From assembly GCA_009801015.1 (NCBI GenBank), contig VHZZ01000022.1, forward strand, positions 87,936-115,098: DNA of 27,163 nt, written 5' to 3'. This document shows positions 8,551 through 18,933 of this stretch, piece after piece; position 1 is the first letter of the stretch, and the number at the start of each line of letters is the position of its first letter. A program made the translations under genes and the position numbers. This DNA comes from Silene noctiflora (taxonomy: Eukaryota > Streptophyta > Magnoliopsida > Caryophyllales > Caryophyllaceae). The notes beneath the pieces were generated by a model, which was not told where the DNA came from, searched no databases, and saw nothing but the letters and a program-made list of their open reading frames with translations.

Positions 8551-11500
8551 ATGGCAGGAGGTCCTGTATTTACTGGTAAAGGAGGGAAAGCTTACCCTGG
8601 AAATCTTACTCCTTATGTTCTTGCAACATGTATTGTTGCTGCCATGGGTGGTCTTATTTTCGGTTACGATATCGGAATTTCAGGTAAATTTTGAGTCTCC
8701 TTTTACTCGATCGTGTTACGTAAATTTCATTTTGGGTCATCTTAGGCTCGATTTTTACTATTTTATCTCACTTCGGATTTTCTTGGCAAAACTTTTAATT
8801 CAGTTAGTCTCTTGTAAAACTGTTATCGATGCTTATTTACTAATTATTGACTTTGTTACATGATGGGTAAATAATGTTCCTGATGCAGTTAGTCTTATGT
8901 AAAACCGTCCAGGTTAAAAGAAAAAGGATTTTATTTTTTGTTCGGGTTTATTGGTGCAATTAGTCTCATTTTAGGCTTGATTTTACTATTTTATTTCACT
9001 TCGGATTTTCTTGGCAAAACTTTTAATTCAGTTAGTCTCTTCTAAAACCGTCTTTTAACGTTAAAAAAAACAATATTGTATTGTTCTTATGGCTTATTGA
9101 CGCTTATTTACTAATTATTGACTTTGTTACATGATGGGTAAATAATGTCCCTGGTGTAGTTAATCTTATGTAAAACCGTTCAGGGTAAAAAAAAGGGTTT
9201 TATTGTAATGTCCTTACGACTCATTTAACCCATTTTGTTACGAGTTACCGTTACTAATGTCGGAATTCACTCTAATTTTCAGGAGGTGTGACATCTATGG
9301 CTATGTTCTTGGAAAAGTTTTTTCCAGATGTATACCGAAAGCAAAATGCACATTCAAATACAAATCAATATTGCAAATTCGATAGTGTGCCATTAACATT
9401 GTTCACATCGTCTTTGTATTTGGCCGCGTTATTATCATCGTTGGTTGCATCGACTGTGACTCGTAAATTTGGTCGAAAATTGTCGATGTTATTTGGAGGA
9501 GTGTTATTCTGTGCTGGTGCTCTTGTGAATGCGTTTGCTCAAAATGTTGCCATGCTTATTATTGGTCGTATTTTGCTTGGTTTTGGTATCGGATTTGCTA
9601 ATCAGGTATAATTATTTTAATCTCGTCTTTAATCGTTTTAATATTTATGCTCGAATTTTAAATATATTTGTGTTTGATCTAATCTGCAAGAACTAGAACT
9701 AGTTATGACAATGACTCTTCAAACAGAAATTATAAGACAATTGTACAAAATCATGTATTTGCTCTAGTTCACCTGTCCATGTCACAATTAATGACAATAA
9801 TAATACACATACAAAATTGTTCCGAAAATGTCTTAAACTACTGGTTTAGATGGTGATATACTAATATTATAGACGATATGTCCGAGTTTACTAGCTAACC
9901 TTTTGTGACTTATTTGACACCCAGAAGAACCAGGAATAAAATGATGTGATTTTGAGATATATTATCGTTTTTAAAGAGATTTAAATTTCGTGATTAAACA
10001 AAGTGAACTATTCTATGGATATATTATCGTTTTTATAAAAAAAAAAAATTCATTACTAGTATATAAATTTCAATCGTTTACCCTCACTATACTATTATTA
10101 TTACTAACCTTAAACGAGTATTTTTATATCAGCCTCTAATTATGTTTTAAACGCTATAAACTTTTGATTTTCTGTATACCGAAAATATCTTAAGCTACTG
10201 GTTAAGATAGTGATATCATGCATAGACGTCTAGACGATATGTTCAAGTTTACTACCCTCTTGTGACTTATTTGACACCCAGAAAAACCAGGAATAAATTA
10301 TCGTTTTTAAAGAGATTTAAATTTCGTGATTAAATAAAGTGAACTATTCTATGATATATTACTAACATTTCAATTTTTCTTTTTTTGATTTTTAATTTTT
10401 AAATTTTTAATGTTTTACATTAATAGTGGACTTGTTCTTTGTCTATAACATTGTTGTGACCTCACCCATCTTGCCAAAATTATTGAGTGATGACAATTGC
10501 TTGATGTGATTCATTGCACTAAAAATATATGTGAATATGTATGTGTTATCATGTCTTTTCATGTGGGCGAGGCCTAAACATGTGAGTAAGTAAGTTACTT
10601 TAACTTGCACGCCTTTTAAAATGCGATTCTAATCTACTTTAACTCGTTAAAATTGATTCGATAAACTTAACTTAACTTAACTTAATTTGAACTATCTCTG
10701 AAATAAGTACCTTAAAACGATTTTTTTACTTAATTTAATTTACTCGTTATGTAACTTATTCATAAGTACCTTCCATTTTACCGGTTTATCAATTCGGAGG
10801 TTCGCTTTTAGATTTTTCTAAATTTTTTCGTTATTAGTATATAAATTTCACTCGTTTACCCTCCCGCTATATTATTCTTATTACTAACCTTAAAACGATT
10901 TTTTTTTATTTTTTTTATTTTGGCCTTTAATTATGTATTTTAGAAGGTAATTACAGAGTATAAAACAGGAGTACCTAATTAGAATTAGACTCAAACACAA
11001 CCATTTGAGAAGGTATGAAATCGAAATAAACCCGTTCCAACTACAATAACCTAAATGCCTCAACCCGAAATAATTTTACACGATGATACATAAAATGACT
11101 CGATAATAATAGACTACTAGCATTTAAATAAGTGACATTTTTGTACCGTTGTAATGGAATTCAACGTTTCATTCAACACACATAAATTGACAGCTATTTG
11201 TAATTAATTACATGACACAATTTCACAAATTAAAGTACTACACTCTGTCTATTACTAATATTGGCATTTCTCATTTGTGACGGTTGATATTCGTCCCCAA
11301 ATAGCTTAATAAGACAAATCATTTTTTATTCCCTATGCACTTTAATTGTTGTCTTATCTACCCATATGAGTAATATTTAACCCGTCACAAGCTTGTGACT
11401 GATATACAAAGGAGACATATTGTACTAATATAGGAATATTAAACTTAAAAAGAGTTCAAGTTTTCAACGTTATATGACATGCGAACACATGAATTTTCAA

Positions 11501-13423
11501 TTTATATAAAGTAAATTTTGGACTATGGTCCATCCACTTGAACTAATTTAGCACTATAATTTTGTCTTTTAGGATTATAGTCTCTTTCGTATTTTTTTTT
11601 GGTCTTGCACACTTTTAAATTTTGATTAATACCCATAACTTCCTAATTAAGTAACGTCACTCTTTTGTCATCGATTATCGTTATCATAAATTATATAATA
11701 AGACGGTCTCTATATTAATAATGTGTTAATACAAGTTTGGGGAACCCATAGGATAAATTCTATGTAGTCAATTTTTTACTGCTTTTTTTGCATGTTTTTA
11801 CCATTTAATGATGTCGAAATGTCCTTATAATCTGACCCGACACCCGAATTGACCCGACCCGGTATAACCCAAACAGAATGTTTATTGTTCCAAACTGATA
11901 TTCCACAAATACGTCGATAATAGCTGTCTCGAAAATGGCCTGAACTCAAAGACTCAACCCAAAGTCTACAAACTCGATTGACCCGACCGAAACTCAACCC
12001 GATCGACCCGTTTACCAGGTCTAGACTGCAAGTGCACCCTTAAAACGTAGTAGAAAGAAATATGGGGGAAATCTGACTTTTAATTCATACTTTAGATATT
12101 TGGCTTAAGAACAAACGTAAAGAATTCACCAGGACGGACCATTAAGTTACTAGACCTTTATGTAACTGGTTAACTGGATATCTTAAACAAGTTAATTAAC
12201 TTTGATTATGGTGTAATTACAGTCGGTACCGCTTTACCTATCAGAGATGGCACCATACAAGTACAGAGGAGCACTAAACATCGGTTTCCAACTCTCAATT
12301 ACAATCGGAATCCTGATCGCCAATGTCCTTAACTATTTCTTCGCGAAAATCCATGATTGGGGTTGGAGATTGAGTTTGGGAGGTGCCATGGTACCCGCCA
12401 TTATCATTAGCATTGGTGCCTTACTCCTTCCCGACACCCCTAACTCATTGATTGAGCGAGGTAAACATGATGAGGCAATGTCAAAGCTTAGGAGGGTTCG
12501 AGGAGTCGATGATGTTGAGGACGAGTTTAATGACTTGGTAGCTGCAAGTGAGACCTCTAAGCTAGTCGAGCATCCATGGAGGAACCTTCTTCAAAAGAAG
12601 TACAGGCCTCATCTTACTATGGCGATTGCTATTCCTTTCTTCCAACAGCTTACTGGTATCAATGTGATCATGTTTTATGCTCCGGTTTTGTTTAAGACTA
12701 TCGGGTTTAAGGATAATGCTTCTCTTATGTCCGCTGTGATTACTGGTGGAGTCAATGTTTTGGCGACCTTGGTGTCAATTTATGGTGTCGATAAATGGGG
12801 ACGTAGATTCCTCTTCCTTGAAGGCGGTGTTCAAATGTTCATTTGCCAGGTACTTTTTATCGTTAAATGGTGACATTTTCTCGTCCTATGTTAAAAACTG
12901 TCGAGTTTGATTGAAACTGTGTTAACAGGTAGCGGTTGCAATCTGCATCGGAGTCAAGTTTGGTACAACTGGAGCCGTAACAACCCTACCTCAATGGTAC
13001 GCTATAGTGGTCGTTCTCTTCATATGCATCTACGTGTCAGCTTTCGCATGGTCATGGGGTCCACTCGGGTGGTTAGTCCCTAGTGAAATCTTCCCCTTGG
13101 AGATCAGGTCTGCAGCTCAGAGCATAAACGTATCAGTAAACATGTTCTTTACTTTCGTAATAGCGCAAGTCTTTCTAATCATGCTCTGTCACCTCAAGTT
13201 CGGGTTGTTCCTTTTCTTCGCGTTCTTTGTTGTTGTAATGTCGGTCTTCATCTACTTCTTCCTACCCGAGACCAAGGGGATTCCAATCGAAGAAATGAGT
13301 ATGGTTTGGAAGAATCATTGGTTTTGGGGAAGTTATATACCAGATGATGAAGTTCATAATGGTGGAACTACTGCTCTTGAAATGGGAGTAAAGAAGAATG
13401 GAAATGCTAAATCTGTTTATTAA
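8551..13423 (+). CDS. STP1: Sugar transport protein 1/12-like hexose/H+ symporter, copy A
   Basis: Exons 8551-8683, 9283-9605, 12223-12849 and 12929-13423 join in frame to 525 codons plus TAA; all introns are GT..AG. The product is a plasma-membrane monosaccharide importer of the major facilitator superfamily, with 12 expected helices. Visible signatures are FGRK at 107-110, PDTPNS 222-227, QQLTGIN 293-299, WGRR 344-347 and PETKG 474-478. By family knowledge of STP10, the proton site corresponds to Asp40 and Arg140, the lid disulfide to Cys75 and Cys448, and sugar contacts to Gln175, Gln293, Gln294, Asn299, Asn330 and Trp409. All are present. The ATG was chosen because MAGG..F.GKGG matches STP1-type N-termini and copy B. 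Residues 1-525 are nearest to STP1 and STP12, not STP13, judged from memory of those proteins. Intron 2 is unusually long (2617 bp). Confidence 0.93.
8742..9210. repeat. Tandem duplication inside intron 1 of STP copy A
   Basis: Two direct copies of a unit of about 200-240 bp lie at 8742-8938 and 8971-9210. Both contain CACTTCGGATTTTCTTGG, AATTCAGTTAGTCTCTT and GACTTTGTTACATGATGGG. The second copy has about 40 extra bases. The equivalent intron of copy B (14783-14896) is only 114 bp and lacks it. Confidence 0.85.
9822..10943. repeat. Split direct duplication within intron 2
   Basis: The unit at 9822-10152 has two parts. Part one (9822-10029, with GACTTATTTGACACCCAG and GAGATTTAAATTTCGTGATT) recurs at 10179-10362. 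Part two (10052-10152, with TAGTATATAAATTTCA and TTACTAACCTTAAA) recurs at 10831-10943. The second copy is therefore interrupted by roughly 470 bp at 10363-10830. Confidence 0.75.
11262..11422. mobile_element. Mutator-type MITE, copy 3, in STP-A intron 2
   Basis: A 161-bp element flanked by the perfect 9-bp repeat TACTAATAT (11253-11261 and 11423-11431). The left end TGGCATTTCTCATTTGTGACG matches the family pattern, with TCTC starting 8 bases in. The right end is more degraded (CTTTGTATATC on the other strand) but keeps an inner GTCACAAGCTTGTGAC palindrome. No ORF. Confidence 0.75.
11830..12020. repeat. GACCCGA-rich stretch
   Basis: Repeated TGACCCGA, GACCCGACC and AACCCGATCG units occur at both ends of this interval, ending in GACCCGTTTACCAGGTCTAG. 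It looks like the subterminal region of an unclassified transposon. A 73-codon reverse ORF across it has no independent support. Confidence 0.4.
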
Positions 13424-13754
13424 TTAAGTTTGTTTAATTAATTGTTTTAGTAAAAGATTATCTAGGAAATTTGTCAAGTGTATTTATTTAATTTAGTAGG
13501 ATTTGGTTAATTAATTATGGACGTGATTAGCATTTGTGCATGGTAAAAAACGTACTGCGAAAATCAATATTCATCCATTGATTATTGTCTCGAATTGTAT
13601 ACAGTTATTATGTTAGCTGACATCTACAGTATACGACCATGAATACAATTAATGTTGTTCTGTCCAATTGTTGTCGTCGATAGAACTCGTAATGAATATA
13701 ATAGTAGTGTTTTTTCGTATGATCAATTGTTCTAACGTGTGATTTAATTAAGAC

Positions 13755-13802
<48 letters not shown>

Positions 13803-13897
13803 GATTAAAAAGTTAAAATCCAAATATATCCATATATCCAACCACCTTAATTAGTTACGATATAACGTTACACATCAACAGTAAAGATTTTGAATAG
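13424..13897. other. 3' flank of STP copy A and intergenic spacer
   Basis: The first 100 bases after the stop (ATCTAGGAAATTTGTCAAG, TTAATTAATTATGGA) align with the bases after the stop of copy B (ATCTAGGAAATCTGTCAAT, TTAATTATGAA), so this is duplicated 3' UTR and flank. The remainder holds a trinucleotide microsatellite and no gene. Confidence 0.65.
13754..13802. repeat. (TAA)n microsatellite
   Basis: About 16 consecutive TAA/ATA units between the two STP genes. Read in reverse it yields a poly-leucine ORF that is not a gene. Confidence 0.92.
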
Positions 13898-13990
13898 GAT
13901 AAAAAATCGCACGTAAATTAAGCAAAATCTAGTTAGTTACAGTCTATGATTTCCTCATTAATCTTATCTTACGTAAATTACACAAAATAA
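13898..13990. repeat. STP upstream block, copy B
   Basis: Counterpart of 7308-7389 (shared GCAAAATCT and CTCATTAATCTTATC). It fixes the upstream limit of the duplicated unit about 750 bp before the copy B start codon. In copy A the same block lies about 1.2 kb upstream because MITEs were inserted there. Confidence 0.6.
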
Positions 13991-14443
13991 TAGAAATATT
14001 AAACGTTTTTGCATAGAATTAGCAATTAGACGGATATTCCCGTCTTAAATAAAGATAATTTGTGTAGAATTAGGAAGTCACGTTATCCCGTCCATGTCAT
14101 ATTCCTAGATAACGTTATTTAATTAATCCACTCCTAAACACAAAATAAAAAAGAAATATTATCCGTTTCTTCATAGAATTAGCAATTAGACGGATATTCC
14201 CGTCTTCAATAAAAATAATTTGTGTGAAATTAGGAAGTCACGTTATCCCGTCCATGTCATATTCCTAGATAACATTATTTAATTAATTAATCCACCCCTA
14301 AACACAAAATAAAAAGAAATATTATCCGTTTCTGCATAGAATTAACAACTAGACGGATATTCCCGTCTTCAATAAAAATAATTTGCGTGGAATTAGGAAG
14401 TCATGTTATCCGGTCCATGTCATATTCCTAGATAACGTTACTA
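13979..14443. repeat. Three-unit tandem repeat in the STP copy B promoter
   Basis: Three units of about 160 bp start near 13979, 14138 and 14301. Each contains ATAGAATTARCAAYTAGACG, a GACGGATATTCCCGTC palindrome, TTAGGAAGTCAYGTTATCC, CCATGTCATATTCCTAGATA and, between units, AACACAAAATAAAAAGAAAT. The units carry five TTATCC hexamers in total (14083, 14159, 14243, 14322, 14406). The array ends about 80 bp before the TATA box. Copy A lacks it. Confidence 0.92.
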
Positions 14444-14524
14444 GGACTATTAATTATTAAATTAAACTTAATTTAACTCTAATTAGGAAATCTTAACAGT
14501 AAAAAAAATAAAATTGAAACCCTA

Positions 14525-14532
14525 TATAAATA
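14525..14532 (+). promoter_or_regulatory. TATA box of STP copy B
   Basis: TATAAATA stands about 125 bp before the start codon, which implies a leader of about 90 bases. The surrounding bases are homologous to the TATA region of copy A. Confidence 0.65.
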
Positions 14533-14649
14533 CACCCTTCTGCACCACATTAAAATCATAATCATCTCATAATAATTGTTATTTTAATTTTAATTTAATT
14601 TTCTTAACTAATATAATACGTAATTACGTATACAATATAGTTCGCAAAT

Positions 14650-16418
14650 ATGGCAGGAGGTCCGGTGTTTCCTGGTAAAGGCGGTAGGGAGTACCCGGGT
14701 AATCTTACTCCATACGTTCTTGCAACCTGTATCGTTGCTGCCATGGGTGGTCTCATCTTTGGTTACGATATTGGTATTTCAGGTAACTATACCGACTACT
14801 CACTTTAATCGGTCAGCTATGTTATGTTATGTTACGTAATTTTTATTATGTGTTATACGTAAAAACGTGACTAATGGATTAATTTTATTTTTTCAGGGGG
14901 AGTGACGTCTATGCCGATGTTCTTAAGGAGGTTTTTTCCGGACGTTTATAGAAAGCAAAACGCGGACACGAGTACGAATCAGTATTGCAAATTCGATAGT
15001 GTGCCATTAACGTTGTTCACATCGTCTCTGTACTTGGCTGCGTTACTGTCTTCGTTGGTTGCATCGACTGTGACACGTAAATTTGGAAGAAGACTGTCGA
15101 TGTTATCTGGAGGTGTTGTTTTTTGTGCTGGTGCAATTATTAATGCCTCTGCTAAAAATGTTGCCATGCTTATTATTGGTCGTATTTTGCTTGGTTTTGG
15201 AATCGGATTTGCTAATCAGGTAGTTTACTCGATCACCTACCTTAGTATTCGTTTATTTGAATAACTTACGCTAATCGCGTGTTTAATTATGTGACATTGC
15301 AGTCGGTACCACTATACCTATCCGAGATGGCGCCATACAAGTACAGAGGAGCACTCAACATCGGTTTCCAACTCTCAATCACAGTCGGAATCCTGATCGC
15401 AAATGTCCTGAACTATTTCTTCGCGAATATCCATAATTGGGGTTGGAGATTGAGTTTGGGAGGCGCCATGGTACCGGCCATTATCATTACCATCGGTGCC
15501 ATACTCTTGCCTGACACCCCTAACTCCTTGATTGAACGCGGTCAGAAAGATGAGGCCATTGCAAAGCTGAAGAGAATTCGAGGGGTTGAGGATGTGACAG
15601 ACGAGTTTAATGACTTGGTACTCGCGAGTGATTCCTCAAAGCTAGTCGAGCATCCCTGGAGGAACCTTCTCGAAAGGAAGTACCGTCCCCACCTTACAAT
15701 GGCTATCGCCATTCCTTTCTTCCAACAGCTTACAGGTATCAATGTCATCATGTTTTATGCACCAGTTTTGTTTAAGACCATCGGGTTTAAGGATAATGCG
15801 TCTCTGATGTCCGCTGTGATAACTGGTGGAGTCAACATGGTTGCGACATTGGTGTCAATCTATGGTGTCGATAAGTGGGGAAGGAGATTCCTTTTCCTAG
15901 AAGGCGGTGCTCAAATGCTTATTTGCCAAATAGTCGTAACAATCTGCATTGGCCTTAAATTCGGGGTAAGTGGAGTCGTATCCAGCCTACCTGAATGGTA
16001 TGCCATAGTGGTCGTCCTCTTCATATGCATCTACGTGGCAGCCTTCGCTTGGTCGTGGGGTCCACTAGGATGGCTGGTGCCGAGTGAAATCTTCCCCTTG
16101 GAAATCAGGTCTGCAGCCCAAAGCATCACAGTCTCAGTAAACATGTTTTTCACCTTCGTAATTGCACAGATTTTCCTAGCAATGCTCTGCCACCTCAAAT
16201 TCGGGTTGTTCATATTCTTCGCGTTCTTTGTTGTGGTAATGTCGTTGTTCGTCTACTTCTTGCTACCCGAGACAAAGGGGATCCCTATCGAAGAAATGAG
16301 TATGGTATGGAAGAATCACTGGTATTGGGGCCGATACATCCCGAATGATGATGCATCTAATGGTCTTGCTGCTCTTGAGCTGGGAATTAGCAAAGAACCT
16401 GCTAAGCCTGTTTACTAA
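14650..16418 (+). CDS. STP1: Sugar transport protein 1/12-like hexose/H+ symporter, copy B
   Basis: Exons 14650-14782, 14897-15219 and 15303-16418 join to 523 codons plus TAA. Hand alignment with copy A gives roughly 86% identity, with most changes conservative and the C-terminal tail most variable. The proton pair (Asp40, Arg140), lid cysteine 75 and its partner in LCHLKFG, QQLTGIN, PDTPNS, FGRR and PETKG are all intact. It should therefore import hexoses with protons across the plasma membrane like copy A. Introns 1 and 2 sit at the same codons as in copy A but are only 114 and 83 bp. The third intron of copy A (after Gln361) is absent, so exons 3 and 4 are fused precisely. The promoter has a tandem repeat instead of the MITEs of copy A. 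STP12 is an equally good family name. Confidence 0.94.
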
Positions 16419-17198
16419 TTCAGTTTGTTTAGTATAATCATCTAGGAAATCTGTCAATTATTCGTACTAAATTACCTTAGTAGATAGATTAATTATGAAT
16501 TTGATTATTTCAATTTTTATAGAGCTATTTTGTTGGTTCAATTTCATCTGTTAATTGTTCATCAATCGGATATTTTGATAAGGACAGTAGCGTCAATGGC
16601 CTGAGAGGTCGAGACTACGTCTTTTCAATTCAAAGTACGTAAACTATGGTAAAAAGGGGTGGTCGACCTGGTGTGCATCCCTGAGATACCTGGAACAAGT
16701 TCGTCCGTAACTAAATTATAATAGAACAGAGACTTATTGCTAAGTTTGATTAGTTATACTGTCACCAGAACCCATATTTCCAAGATGAGTACATCTAGCT
16801 AATGTGAGACGTATAGTGAAACCGTCTCATATAACAATTAGTGTCCGACTGTCACTTTTAACAAGCTTCATTGTTACAAAAGAATTGCCTTTAATAATGT
16901 TTTCAAATCACATTTATACTTTAAAGAACTTTAATGTTAATACTCTTTAGGAATCTAATTTCACATGTTCAGTGTTCACGTTCGTAGACCTGTACTTTTT
17001 CGTAGACTCGTAAAAATACAAAGGTTAATAATTGGCTATCACTCTAGTGTACAATTAAAACAAGGAAAGAGAAGGAGTCAATTATTGATTGACAGGTGGA
17101 CCAAATTGAATTTTAAGGGCTAAATTACCTAGCAAAAGTATTCCTAAAATAGAAAGGTAAAGATACTCAAAAATTAACTAAGACATTCCAAAATGAAA
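16419..17198. other. 3' flank of STP copy B and intergenic
   Basis: The first 85 bases are homologous to the 3' flank of copy A. Beyond that no gene is seen. A small palindrome GTGAGACG..ACCGTCTCAT near 16803-16830 is MITE-like debris. Confidence 0.55.
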
Positions 17199-17927
17199 TC
17201 CTCTATATACTAAAAGAATAACACTTTTTTCAAATAATCCCGCTCACTATTCCCGCCCAAGTATTCCACAAACTAAAATAAATCTACTTGCTATAGATAT
17301 GAATACCCAATATGTCAGCTATTTTATTTCACAATATTTACATCCTAATATGCTATATCATAAATAACTATTTTTTTTACACAAATATAATCTCCTATCT
17401 ACCAGATGAATAAAGATCCTCAAAAATTAATCCCTCCAAAATGCCCCAATTTAAATATGGAAATAAAATAGATTTTCTTTAATTAATAAACTAACTAATC
17501 TTTTATTTAAAAAATAAAATTTTTTCATTAACCTATAATATTTTCACCATTAAACTTTAAAATTTAACATTTTAACTAAAATGAAATAAAATTGGTATAA
17601 ATAAAACTATAACTATACATAACCATAGTCCATAAATTGTTACTTAATTTCGTTACGAAAAAAGAATTAATAAAAAGAATTTAAGAAAATTTATAAAAAT
17701 AAAATCACTAGATTTGAGGTAATTAAAATATTTTCATAAAAATAAATATTTCATGAAATTATTTAATTATCTTGATTAATTTTTAGATTAACTTTTTTTC
17801 CAAATTAAAATACAATTCAATGAGAAGAAATATGAAAATAAATGAGATATTAATTTAAAATGTATAAGTAATTCCGTAAAAAAATAAAATGTCTATATAT
17901 ACCGCGAATACGCGGGATCTATACTAG
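17199..17927 (+). mobile_element. Non-autonomous Helitron H3, complete
   Basis: It begins A|TCCTCTATATACTAAAAGA and ends with hairpin arms CCGCG (17902-17906) and CGCGG (17911-17915), a short spacer, CTAG (17924-17927), then T. Both borders obey the Helitron rules (5' TC, 3' hairpin then CTRR, insertion between A and T). It is 729 bp, very AT-rich and has no ORF. The body aligns in reverse with H1 and H2 (for example AAATGCCCCAATTT against the GGGCATTTTGG type). It is the best preserved of the three copies at its 5' end. Confidence 0.8.
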
Positions 17928-18568
17928 TAGATGAATAAGACAAAAAAATATAATGCCTAAGGAATTACAAATTCTTGTCCCGTCTACTTATATGGGTTAA
18001 TATTTGACTCATTTTATATTTAAAGCGAATAATCCCGTTTAAAGGAGACCAGTTGTTACAACTATAGTCATTAGATAAAATTATCTAAATGTATAACTTG
18101 GATTAGAAAATTTTTTAGTCTTTGAATTTATGCAATTAATTAATGGTTTAATCTTGAAGGAATCATGGGCAATATTGTTAGCATTTCACTATCTTGCTTA
18201 CCCTTAATTTAAGGCCATAAGCCTTAATATAATTTAATGTACGCCGTATATATATCGAAACACAATAGTTTATAATGATTTTCTATTTTCAATATAATGT
18301 CGCAATTTATTTATTTTCCGAAATTAAAAGTCTGTATTTAACCACCATGAATATAGCTAGGTAGATTACTTCGACTCGTTATTTTCAATAATTTGTAAAC
18401 AAAACTCGAAGAAAAGTAAACAAAATCTAAGAAAAAAAAAAAACACAATAAAACCGTCTAAATAAGACTCGTAACCAAAGAGTAAAGACTCGTCCAAACA
18501 CCACAAAAACAACGTAAAACGATATAATTTCTATTAACATGCAACAGAAAATAGAACTTACAGATAAA
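17928..18568. other. Intergenic, no gene seen
   Basis: AT-rich sequence with no coding signal. GTCCCGTCTACTTATATGG near 17978 resembles MITE ends, but no partner was found. Confidence 0.45.
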
Positions 18569-18620
18569 GACGGGTGTATCGTGACTATAGGTCATGGGTT
18601 CGAAACCCCCTGCCCCATAT
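18569..18620 (+). repeat. tRNA-like B-box relic, possibly SINE-derived
   Basis: GGTCATGGGTTCGAAACCCC followed by CTGCCCCA has the look of a tRNA T-arm and acceptor end, with a pol III B-box type GGTTCGAAACC. No matching acceptor strand or clear A-box lies 40-60 bases upstream, so it is not a whole tRNA gene. Confidence 0.35.
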
Positions 18621-18648
18621 ATCATAAAATCTATACAATCCTACAAGC

Positions 18649-18873
18649 TTAGCTCTGTCCCCAACAATTTAGGAACATGACTTGCCTAAAAGACTCCTCC
18701 ATCGACTCCCTTGCATCACCTGATACGACACAGTTTCGGTCAAGAGGTCTCGGACACGGACACAATCGTCGCTTGCTCTCGGTTAGATGTGATTTCGGCT
18801 GACACTCACGGGTTGGTTTGATGGCATTTTCGACACCGTTTTCCGAGACATTAACCTTATATAGACGATCCAT
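18649..18873 (-). CDS. Small protein of unknown function (74 aa), tentative
   Basis: An uninterrupted ATG-to-TAA frame on the minus strand. Its base composition is near 50% G+C, in clear contrast to the AT-rich surroundings, which is what favours coding. The product is hydrophilic, basic in the middle, has six cysteines (including CPCP) and no signal peptide or membrane segment. The C-terminus, ESFRQVMFLNCWGQS, has the look of a conserved short motif. From memory, small dicot proteins ending in a similar R-x-V-M-x-L-x-C-W-G pattern exist, but I cannot name the family and have not checked it. It is single-exon with an AT-rich upstream region. Downstream, about 30 bases after the stop, lies the tRNA-like relic. 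It could be a real small gene, the last exon of a larger one, or a captured gene fragment. Confidence 0.4.
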   Translation of the reverse strand: MDRLYKVNVSENGVENAIKPTRECQPKSHLTESKRRLCPCPRPLDRNCVVSGDARESMEESFRQVMFLNCWGQS

Positions 18874-18933
18874 TTGAAAAAATTACAGTTTTTGGCATGT
18901 ATATCTAGTACTCTGTACTTCAACGTATAAATA

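Larger units (their letters stand above)
9606..12222. other. Long intron 2 of STP copy A
   Basis: This 2617-bp intron separates the codon for Gln152 from Ser153 (phase 0). Copy B has only 83 bp here. It contains an internal direct duplication (9822-10152 against 10179-10943, the second split by about 470 bp), an (AACTT)n tract near 10666-10690, a Mutator-type MITE (11262-11422) and a GACCCGA-rich stretch (about 11830-12020). No ORF in it resembles a protein I know. Confidence 0.75.

Noticed and set aside
8615..8863. 82-codon plus ORF overlapping STP-A exon 1
   Set aside because: Shifted frame of exon 1 running into intron 1 and its tandem repeat.
11776..11997. 73-codon minus ORF inside STP-A intron 2
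   Set aside because: Most of it is translation of the GACCCGA-rich repeat; it lies within a spliced intron.
13608..13841. 77-codon minus ORF with a leucine run
   Set aside because: The leucines come from the (TAA)n microsatellite read in reverse.
8551..16418. One STP copy being a pseudogene
   Set aside because: Both coding sequences join without frameshift or stop, and keep all transport, lid and signature residues.
14979..16457. Minus-strand ORFs opposite the STP copy B exons
   Set aside because: They are shadows of the well-supported plus-strand exons, in antisense frames.
18569..18620. Functional tRNA gene
   Set aside because: Only a T-arm-like 3' half is present; no pairing acceptor strand or A-box was found.
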